Below are positions 48,001 to 60,000 of a stretch of DNA of 64,000 nt, piece after piece (the stretch's first letter is position 1; each line of letters starts with the position of its first letter). The notes beneath the pieces were generated by a model that was not told where the DNA came from, did no database searches, and worked only from the letters and a program-made list of their open reading frames with translations. Origin of the DNA: Membranipora membranacea (Eukaryota; Bryozoa; Gymnolaemata; Cheilostomatida; Membraniporidae); the NCBI GenBank assembly GCA_914767715.1, contig OU612073.1, positions 13,144,001 through 13,208,000 of the forward strand, in the 5' to 3' direction. Position numbers and translations under genes: made by a program.

Positions 48001-51000
48001 GCTGTTAGGATGAGGTAGGTTGATCTTAGTAGGTGCCGAGTAGTACTTAGAGTCCAGTGTAATCGTAAATTGTGTACCCTTATGATGGCGAGCCTAACAA
48101 AGCAAAAAATAATGCCAAAATTTGAATGAAGCATATCTTGTGCCGTACACTTATACATGATGGTCACAAATACGTGATATTCTTAGTAACCGAATAACAA
48201 ATATTGAAATTTTGAAAAAAAAGAGAGAATTTTCCGGTGAAAGAATGTAACAGAATTCAGAATGGTTAGAACTTAACCAAACCATCAACATAAAGATTAG
48301 TCTACCTGGAAATCACTTTCAACACGACTTCTTATCTAGAAACAAGCATACAATCGCAGTCGTAAAAGTATCAATATAACATTGAATTAAGAAACAAGAT
48401 AGCCAAACAAGTTAATTTAACATTGAACACAGACTAAAAAATATGACCAACGACAACATGATTATTACCTCAATCATTCATCACAGTCTCATAATTTATC
48501 CACAACATTTTGTTCTTTTAATCCCGCTTTAGCAGACGACCGCTATTATAAGAAGTTTGTGTTACCTATAACCTACCTTAGGTTGTTTCTGTTGACTGCT
48601 GGGTTTGCCTCCCACAGTTAGTAGCTCCACAGCTTTAGTAGTTATAGTAGAACTGTTGAGTGTGCCGGTGACGCGACGTCGCTCATATTCCATCTCAGTC
48701 ATCTGTTGATGAGCTGCTGTGATAAGAGCCTCCTCTCGTCTTATATTAGTCATCGGTATAGTCAGCACTTCTTCTAATATCTGTCCTTCCTCACATTTCC
48801 AGTAGATTACATCATCTCTACCTCCGAACTGCCCGAGGCCTCGACCTGATAATGAGAGATATGCGGTGTGGTTTTTGAGGAAATAGAGACTGGCAGATGA
48901 CTTACCAAATTAGTGTGTGCATTCTTGAAAAGTTCCAATAATGATGATGTTCATAATGATGAAATTGCATATAATTATATTAGCAAGCTTCAAATTTGGT
49001 GTATGGAATTTCACGCTTGCCAACATCAGGAAAATATATAATTAATTTTAGGAAAATATTCCTTCTGTTCAAAATTTCGGCCTGTTGTACGTTTTGGTTT
49101 TGCAATCTATGCTATGCTGGACAAGCCATATTGAAAGACAAAAGAAAACACATTATGCTGTGCCCGTACATATCAGTAGTTTTTGACACCAACTCATGAC
49201 AGCATTAGCATGCTGTAGACCATTCAGTACAGGTCATCCAATTAGTAGCAAACATTCTGGTGTTCTATAACACCTATGTTAACATGATATGCGATACCTG
49301 TTTAAAAACAGCAGGTTTGGATTAAAGCTTCAAAACACACATGTTAGATATTTCAAGTACGTGATGATGTATAGATGCTGATACATCTTGCTAGATAGAA
49401 AAGACACATAAAAATGTTCCTCATGGATTTAGATAGAGAGTTATCCTATTTCTGTCTGAGCCAAGACAACTCCCGATCAGTGAAACTACATTGTACCAAA
49501 TAGCATTGTTATTGGATAAATCATGTTGCATGTACCACATTTTTCGACGATATCACCTGAAAAGCAATCAAAGCAATGAAAATCAACAATTCAAAGTTAA
49601 ATCATAAACATGGCGAACACAACAAAACAAATCACCAACAAAAGCTAGCAACAAAATAGACTAAAGACATTGCTTACACATTGAGTAAGTCCAAACAGCC
49701 CAAAAATGAACTTAAATGTTTTGGACAGGACAAACACTCATCAGCATTCACATGTTGCCTACAACTTTGTAATGCACAAAAGCAAAAACCAATTTCAAGT
49801 CAAATCTGGCAGATTATTGCAAAACCTGTTTCCCGCACTTACTTGCTGCGGCCGCACTGCTTATTCTCACACTGTTAGGTCCAGGTTTGAAGGGCAGAGC
49901 TGATACTTGGGGATATACAGCTTTAGCTTCTACTGTATATAGAAACTCTCCTATATCCTCATTCATTAGTATCAGAGAGCAACTGTATTTTCCTGCAATA
50001 AGAACATAGTTTTGTGAAACAATGATATAATATTGAGGGTATAGTAATCCCAAAATATTTTGCCAGCAAACAAGAGAAACTGGTGACCTGCCCAGGTCTG
50101 GAATTAGTACGGAAATAATCGTTTTATTCTCTAGAGGCTTGGATTTTCCTATTATCTGTACCTTTGGCATTGAAAACAAACACCACAGCATGTTAAACAA
50201 GTTATTTAAAGAATTATAGAATGTTTTAAATACAGTATCTGTCATTTTCTATATTTAGCAAAATGATTGTACTGCTCACAACTCGCAGGGTATTCCGTAA
50301 GTTTCAACATGTGACACGAAAACTTCACTTGGGAATGATGTTCTAACACTTGACATGATCAAACCTAGATATTATGGGTAAGTGCTAATATACTCCTGGT
50401 GATATAAAACTGAGAGAAGATCAAACCTAGATTGAATGGTAGAAAATGTAGCTGTATAGTTCTCGTCTCGTTAGCCTTCAAGTGGACGGTATCCGACGGG
50501 CAGAAGAAAGCGCTCATCTTACTAGATCCGTTCTGTAGGTTCTCAACTAAAACATGAAAAATTGTGACAGCGTCACATTAGACAGTATACGTAAATGGTT
50601 TCATACAAGCTACAAATTTGAGTTTTTATATCTTAGTTTACACTGATCCATAATTATTGTTGCTGGTTCCCCATTTAATAAGTTCAGAGTAAAATTGATA
50701 TCATCATTTTCAGTTTTCCTACTATCTGAAATAAAATTGCTCATAAAATTGAGTCATGCATAAATGTATCGGTCGCTAGAAACAAATAAATAATTTGATT
50801 AAAATAAATAGTAATACGACATAGTATAACAGCTGAGTTATAAGTTTTCTCAGCATATGGTAATGTAAGGCAGTGAGGACTGTAGTTTTTTTATTTTGAT
50901 AGCGTCTTATAATTATCATTATTATAATTATTCTGCATGTTTGATTGTTTCTCTATAAATAGGGAGATAATGTTTTGGTCTCTTTTAGTGCTATATGCAT

Positions 51001-54000
51001 ATGACCAAAACCACCATTTAATTTACCTTAGTGAATTAAATGATAATTGGAAAGATGTTAGTTCATCAGCAATTTAATTTGGGGTAATTATAGAGATTAT
51101 GGTAAATCTGTTCGTTATTAAACCTTATTTAACATGATTTGTCATTTTGAATAACTCATATTAGTGTATAGTTTCCACAATATAATACAAAGTTGACATA
51201 ATTCCCACATGCTTATATTAAATTCTCTGAAGCACGTTATTTCTAGCCTCACTAAGCTGTCATTCAGTTTACACCTGTGGGTTATAAATATAATTTGTAC
51301 CTGATGTCACTTGTCACGACATTATCACACCAGGATTCTTGTTTTATGCCTTCCGGTTGTCAATTATCATGATGTGAGATACTCTAGTATAACCAAAAGT
51401 GTTACGGGTACTGTGCCTAGACTGATAATTTAATAACTGTAGATGCACATTATGATTATGCCTGTGTTTATTCAGCATGTCTGGCTTATGCGCCATAATT
51501 AGGGAGATTACAGTTTGCTTGTTAGACTATGTTATTATAATAACTATTCTCACGCATGCCAAGCGTGATAATAACATATAATCTGTTATCTGTTTATCAT
51601 TGCTAACCACTGAGATATTGATGGCTCAATAATATATCAGGGTAATGTTGGTGATTTACGGTAAGTATTTCACAATTGGATATAATTGGCTCATCATTTT
51701 AAATCTAGCAATCTGATTGGAGGATTCACAGTGTAAGCACCAATGTGGCCTATTATAGTTTTGTTGAAAGTGTCTACGGCCATATCACGTTGAAAACGCC
51801 AGTTCTCGTCCGATCACTGATGCTATGCAACGTCAAGCCCAGTTAGTACTTGGATGGGTGACCGCCTGGGAATACTGGGTGCTGTAGACTTTTTTTTATT
51901 TAGCTATGCCCACAAGCTGTAGAAAAATTAGCAACACCCATAGAGGTAAAAGCAGCAGTATTATTTACTACCTTCCTCAGTTAATATGTAGGAATCTTCA
52001 TTTCTGAGACAAATTATATGGTTCTTCTCCAACGATATTGGCCTCAACATTTTCTTTAGAGACGCTAGATCCGTTTGTAGTGGTGTATTCCTGACAGAAT
52101 GAACTCTCACTGTGTTTTCCAGTCATATACTGTTTACAGTTACAATTTGAATTCCAAAATAATTTTATGGATAACAGATACCAAAACATATTATCATTAT
52201 TTATTGAAATAAATTTTTTTGACCACTTAAATTGAATCATTTCAGGAAAATATTAAATTTAATTCATTAAAAAAACTTCTGCTGCTTTTTATTTATACAA
52301 GTGAGACTTGCGCGGAGGTTCTTGAAACCTTCAGCTTAATTAGTACGAATTTCATGTTTTCTATCATTTTGATTTCATCCTCCTCCCTCCTATATTTGTT
52401 TAATAATTTAAGCTACGGCATGAAAAAATACAAGCGCTTACCTGATTTTGCAGCAGCTACAGTTTGTTTAGCGAAATCGACTGGATCAATATTCTCCTGG
52501 GGAGTAGGAGAAGGTGTATCCATCATCTTCTGACCGTGATTGATCTTACTGCGAACCTTTTTGTTCTTCTTCTTAGATTTAGGAGCTGCATCTTTCCTGT
52601 AATCATGTAAAAATTAAATAATTACCGTTACAGGCTGCAGCTGCTAAGTTGGTTTTGTAATTTAGTAGCGATTTCAATTTTAGGAGCTAGTCACAAGATT
52701 AATTAAAATTATAATCATCCAATATTATACCATATGATGGTTAAAACTAGGCAAAACAACTGCCCCGAGTGAGGATCGAACTCACGACCTTCAGATTATG
52801 AGACTGACGCGCTGCCTACTGCGCTATCGAGGCACATGGTGCAGCTACGAAATATGAAGTTGTGTGCACAAGACAAAAACTTGTTTTCGGGAGACAACTC
52901 CGCAATCCTTTCAATTTCAACACCCATAATATGTACAAATTGCTGTCTACTTAGTATTATACCAATTAAATTGAGGTTCACAGCCTTGAAAAGATGATAA
53001 CCTTACATCTTGTCCATCCAAACTGATCTCTATGGGTGTAATGGAAAGAGGAGATAAAACACAATCATGAAAGTTTGGATTTTATACATAAAAACAACTC
53101 TAATCCATACTTTGCCTGCTGTGCCTGCCTCAGCTGCTCAGGATCCTCCATTGTTTCTATGGTGACGACCTTGAACTCTCCTTCCTTATCAAATGGGTTG
53201 GTGATGTCTACCTCTATCTTATGTAGTTCATAGCACGCAGACTCCTCCCTGATTATTCCCTGAAAACAATAAAACAGACTTTTTATTATCGCCTGTTAGC
53301 TTCCCTTTCCCATTATAGTGCAGTGTGAGGAATCTAGTGCCAAGGCTATTGCGAATAGAATAAATAAATGTGTAAAATTATATAGAGTTATATTAATTTC
53401 ATGGAAATTTCTAACAACTAACAAAAGAATCTGATTCCAAATATTTCACAATTGTCATGTAAAATCAAAAGCATGGTTGACATTTTGCTAGATATTATTG
53501 TTCTTAAAACTGTTAGCACTTTAACCAGTGGAATATTGTTGGGGGTATTATCAACATAATAATTATGATGACCAGTTATACGAGATTGCTGCCAGGTATA
53601 TATTACACCATATGGTTACTGTTTACATCATGTTTAGCTTCAAAGTGATGGTGCAATCACAATTGCAAATATACGATGTCAATTGAATTATATGTGCAAG
53701 TCAGGAAATTTGTTTCCCTCAGAAAATTCGTACCACTTTTTTAATTGAGCGTTGAAAGACAATTAACAGTGCTACGAATTATCTGTGCATATCAATGGTG
53801 GAAATGTCTATGAGATTGAAAGCACTGAGAACAAACGCGGTGCAGTTTAAATAAATAGAGAGAGAGAAGTTATCAGACTTTAGGCAGGTGTAAAAAAAAT
53901 CAAACCTCAGATCCTGCAGGAGCGGATTTTCTTGGCTTCCACTGTTTGTATGAATAAAACATTATTGTAGATTGAACAGCAGTGGATTTGAGAAAAAATT

Positions 54001-57000
54001 GAATTGAAGTATTCTGATCTTAAACTCAGCAAGTAGCGGTAGGGATTGCAGAGTGCTGACTATAAAATGGTCACAGTGCAAAGATTTTTACATGAATCAT
54101 TAACTCTACTGTGGAACAAAATTTCAGGTAAGGGATCTAAATCAGTTAGAGATGATACATGGGTTAAGGGTAATTTTCAATCCTATGGGGCAGGAGGAGT
54201 TCTAGGGTTAGTCAGCTAGTAAGACATGCATATCTAATATCAGTTTGAAAATACTTTATTGCTTACCAGTGGGATAACATCGTCGATCTGGGAGACGAGT
54301 TTGAACACCATGGTAGTTCCGCTGGCAGAGCCAACTCTGTGACCAACAAGTATGAGCATCGCCTCGGCGGGTCGCAGGAAACGAGATTTGAACTCAACAC
54401 TCATATTCACCTGACCTGTGTGAGAAAGAAAAAGATTTGATCGGCTGTCATAAAGGGTTACAAAGCCTTAAGAAGCTTAGCTGGTTTATTTTATACAAAT
54501 GTGACTGGCAGACATTTTAGCGACCATAATACACCATAGACTTAATAATAATATTTTTTATAATATTATTATTAAGTCCATGTACCATACGAATTTATTG
54601 ACATGACCAAGACAAGAATTTTACCCATAAATCTATCCTTTAATACACTACTGTGGCTTATACGATATCTAAGGGTTCTCTCTTCGAAGTTAGTGGTTTC
54701 GTCTACAGATTGAATAACAGCATATAGCATCACATAAGGCTAAATGTTAGGACAATTTGGTGCATTACAGCCAAGAGCCGAAGGGTGTGAGACCATTCTG
54801 TGAGGTATGATTGGCTGAGGCTTTCTCAAGGGTCAATACAACAGTAGGTGATTCATGTCTATGAGGTGATTCGACAGTTATCACACTAGATGTATTGATG
54901 TGGCAGGATAAATTTTTTTCCAAAGTTGTCTACAGTCATATCACGTTGAAAACGTCGAGCCCACTTGGATGGGTGACCGCCTGGGAATGCTGGGTGCTGT
55001 AGACTTTTAATCTTGTTTAGGTCCAAATTTAAGTTCGTGTAGATGTAGATACTTCAAATACTGGGATGGAGACTTTTCTAACCTTTTGGTGGTATGATGA
55101 TCATATTGCCTTCTTTGTGGACTTTGAAATCCGTACAATCTTTGCCACTGATGATGGGCTGATATTGTAAAGCTTTTGTGTTGCTTGGATTACTCAGTTT
55201 AATCTGCAAATAAAGGGTTAAAAAATCGATGCTGACCATCAAGAGAATCTCAAATGAAGAGGCTGATGTTTGGCAATATACACCTGATTATGGAATGCAA
55301 TATCAATATGATATATATTTTAACGGATAACAAATAAGAACTCAATAAAAATAAGCACAATTTTAAATGCTCTGATAATATAAATATAACTTTACTTGAA
55401 TTTAAATATACTAAATAAATAATGTTTTTTAATCAAATGACAAAAGAAGAACATAAATTAAAAAGGTAGAGATACCTAAACATATGAGAACATAGTACTG
55501 AAGGATTATGGGTATTATTGAAGACGAGAACGATGAAGTGAAAGATTGGATTGAAAGTCTTGTTAGAAATTAACGATCTGGGCTATGAACTTGGACGGAT
55601 AGTTCATTAGTTTGGGTTAGGGTTATGAACATTGTAAAGGAAATCACACTGGCTTTGAGATGACACTATTTGCATGTTTCTCTCTGATCATTAGAGACTA
55701 GAGTATATATTTTAATCTCTGCACCCTTCGTGCGCACGCCCCTTAATTATAGAGTTCAAAGTCATTGGTGGTATCAATTCCTTTGTAATGATACTTAGAC
55801 TACATGAATCAATTCAAGCTCTGTCGATCAGAGATATACAAGCAATAATATATCCCATGGTCAATATGAAAGGCAAGTATATTAATGTGTCAGAAGTAGG
55901 TAAGGATGCAGAAAATGAGTTAGTGAAATCCATAGACAAAGATAATTTTATAATTTGTCTATTGTGACATCTTACACGCTGCCGTTGTTGTTTGACCAAT
56001 TGAACATTAAAACATTCACAATCTCGGCCCTGAAGGAACACTTTGTATTCTATTGGTGTCACTTTTCCTTTGTTATCAACAAGTATCTGCATGGAAGAGG
56101 TGTTATTAGGAAGAATGAGATGTGAGAGACATGCTGTTATCAGCACAGAAGGCTATGATCTGAGACAGCGTTAACCTCAAGCGTTGACGTATGGGAGTAT
56201 AGATGGTGAAATGTACGACGCCAAAATGCGACATTTTAAGGGAGTGGGTATGAAATGAACAGGGAAAAGATGAAAATGCTTGATCGGGTGCCTGAGATCT
56301 TTTGAAAAGTTAGCAACATCATATAATTAAAGTATTAAGTATAATTATCATAAATTAATAATTAATTAGATTATGTAAAATCAGTATCAACATTTACAAA
56401 ATATCATGAAACACCCCCAATGTTTGCCAGCGCATCAACGTGTGATTTGATGACATGGTGCGATTTGAACTTGGAAAGCAATTTACCCTATTAAAAAAAT
56501 GCTGATATGTCATCAAATCAAACTTATGTGTCCTACGTGTCGAGATTTATATTTGCATGCATCAGAGATGTTGGAAGGTATTTAATAAGTGAATACTCAG
56601 ATATCGGCTTGGACAATTAAACTTTTAATACAGTGATTCTTACCTGCCGTTGCACAGCTTGATGAAGACTTCCGACGAAGGTGACGGTACTCTTTGGTAG
56701 ATATAGAGGTAGCTTCTGGTAGAAGTATACAGAGAGCATCATCAGAGCTATAGGGTTAGGGTCTGTGATGTCTATAGCCTGTATATCGTAGTCTAAACCG
56801 ATGTATCTCATGGCATTCACAACCTGTTAAGAAGAGAGAAGTCATTTTCACAGGTATAGATGACGGGTTCGATGGCAAGGAAATCAAGCCCTCGTATATT
56901 AAATTAAAGGATCAATGTGTTTTAGCTGTGCGTGAATAGACAGTTTTCTGGGCTCTGATTTAGGCCTCAATTCAGAGTTGTCCTCTCTCCAGTTTGGTAC

Positions 57001-60000
57001 TTTTAACCCACGCCGCATAGGAAAAACGTGCTGAAAAGAGGGTTATCTTATAATCCGCTTATGTTAGAATAAAAATGATTTTTTATTCAGAATCTGCACC
57101 ATTGAAAACTGGTAGGGACATAGTTTGGGAACTAATTTTGGTATTCGGATAGTCAATTATATCAATTTCTGCCAGTTTTGCGGACAAATTTCATGGAGTT
57201 TTTCATGAATTGCGTCACTAAAAGTAGGATTTTATCAACTTATAAGCCCACAATGATTTGGAAAGTCTGTCTCACAGGGCTTTCAATGGTGCAGATTCTG
57301 AATCAAAAATCATTTTTATCCTAACATAAGACGTTTTCAAGATAACCCTCTTTCAGCACGTTTTTCCTATGCGGCGTGGGTTAAATGTACCAAACTGGAG
57401 AGAGGAGAACTCCGAGCTGAGGCCTAAATCAGAGCTCAGAAAACTGTCTATTATTGGTACCATAAAAATGGCATGAAAAACGCTCGTTGGATAATACATA
57501 AAAATGAATATATAACAGAAAATAATATGCAAACAGCAGTTTGACTAACTTCCATGGCATTTTATTACAGTATTAAACAATTTTTTTTAAATATATTCCG
57601 TTCAGATGACAACACAATAATAATTGTTTTGAAGGAGCAAGCCGATGATTGCGCCAAGTCATGATAAACCAAGTTGACTAGTATACCTTGTTTACCAATT
57701 CAAAACATTAAAAACAAATTTTTAATATATTTTCATATATTTATGTTTTTATTTCTCTTTAATTATCGTTTTAATTTTTTTTTTCATTTCACTTTCTTAA
57801 ATTGATTGAATTAAAGAACTTACTTCTGTTCATAGGTCATCAGGATGCCTCTGACCACATGTTGTGGACCCTATCAAGAATCAGTAGTATTTAATATAAA
57901 AAAGCTGGTATAAAGGGGAACTTTTGATTTTATTAATTCTTAAAACACAGCTTACCTTGATAGCATTGTGCAGACACTGCTCAGCAGTTTCAGGTTTGGT
58001 GTACATATCGTTGAGATGTGTGGTTATCAGGAATGGACAGTAAGCCCCGAGACAAGCTCCTAGTACTAGACCGTCTAACAGGTCATAGTCATAGTTCACA
58101 AGCCAACGTGAGTTAGGTACACCACCTGTAAAATAATTCGACATCTGATACTACTGTCTATGGTATTAGCTATGCCTAGGGGCCAAAACTAATGCCCCGA
58201 GTGAGGATCGAACTCACGACCTTCAGATTATGAGACTGACGCGCTGCCTACTGCGCTATCGAGGCCATGAATTCAATGGGGAGGGGGCCACAAAATTATC
58301 AGGGACAATTATTTGGGCCCTTGGAGCGGAAATATAATTGCCATTATTTATGGGTATATCAACAAATAGAGATACCAGTAACACACCCAAATCTGGGTGA
58401 TCAGACCAAGATTAGACCCATGCACAAATTAAGGCCCCAGCTGCTAACGATGAATATTAAAGTAGCAGATCATCAGAATTATTGATAGTGAGGCATCAAA
58501 TTAGGTCTCTCCAGTTATTTTTTGGGATATGAGGTCCCAATTTTTACCATTGGCTGAATCTTGGGTCCTATTACTTAAAAAAAAATTGTGTGGTAATGCT
58601 ATCTTGGTAAAACCTTCTCACCATAAAGGGCCCGATAATTTTTGGGCCCCTTTCCCTTGGATTTCAGTGCCTCGATAGCGCAGTAGGCAGCGCGTCAGTC
58701 TCATAATCTGAAGGTCGTGAGTTCGATCCTCACTCGGGGCAGTAGTTTTGGGAAAGCAGCTAAATCTGAAGTCCATGGAGCTTGCCATGGATATGGTCAT
58801 TCAAACCCTGGCATCGGCACCCCATTGCTTCTCTCAAGTTTCCAGTTAGCAATGGTTTGCAACCGTAAATTCATATTTATTCTTGACTATCATGTCTGCA
58901 AAATAGTCGATATCCGAAGGGAGGCGCAGGTGGGGGGTGAGAGATAAAAATCATCATACCTCTTTGGTTGTTAGACCACACTCTCTCCTTGTAATTACTA
59001 TACATATCATTCATCCAGGCTAGAACTATCCTCTCAGATACACTGTATATATTACTACAGAGCGGATCGACGTTCACATCAGGGGAGGGTAAGTCTCTAT
59101 CGGGGAGACGACTACTCTTCAGCTGACGAGGTGTGATTCTAGACAGAACCAGTGTCTTCCACAGCTGTGAGAAAAAAAAAGACATCGATATGGAAGACAA
59201 CAAAATATTAGCAAACCACCGATTTCATATCAATGTTGAGTGGCAATAAAATTCAGATATCATATGAACATGATTGAAATGCTTTAATTTCAGAGCATGC
59301 TCTTCGGAAGTTGGGAAAAACTATTTAAAAATATTTTTATTGGTATGTGATTCGCCATTTATTTTACAAAAGCATTGATGTCACTAACCCGAAAGTGCTT
59401 CTATAGCTTTATGTCAATGGATCGGAATTCAGTTACCTGTAATAGAACATCGGTCCATGCACGTTTACTGACAGCTTCAAATATAGCGTCGTCGAGCATG
59501 ACCTCCTCCTCTGAGGGGACACCTTTAGCTGCCACCACCTCGATATCACCTCCAGCCTCTTCTACTTCTCTGAGCCATCTCCAGTGTTTATAATCTCGAG
59601 GCTCCATCAGGTACTCGGGGTGTACTGAGGCTATACATCCTCCCTGGTTCCTATGAGGCAATGATAGTTTAATAAGTTAGTTGCACCTCCCCATATTTGG
59701 TATCACAATGAAGGTCTCAGTCTAATTAAGAGCACTATTGCATATTTGTTGCCCCAGGAAATATCACAAGAATCTAGCACTACTAGAGCTCTAAGTTGTC
59801 AGCTTAATTCAAAAATGTTTGAAAAAAATTAGTTAGATTTGTAGCTGCATAGATTTTCTGAATGAAATGAATGGAGAAACCTTTGATAATGAAATATGAC
59901 CAACATCTGGTGCCGCTAACATCTTGTTGAAATATTTAAACATGTTAACTTGCTGAGTTCTTACTTGATAAATGTGAGCATTGTTTTATGTTGCCAGTAG

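Noticed and set aside
57836-57872. Possible small exon in the intron after the CH helix-4 exon
   Set aside because: The neighbouring exons join in phase 0 with a continuous CH helix (HNAIK-VVNAMRY), so no extra exon is needed.
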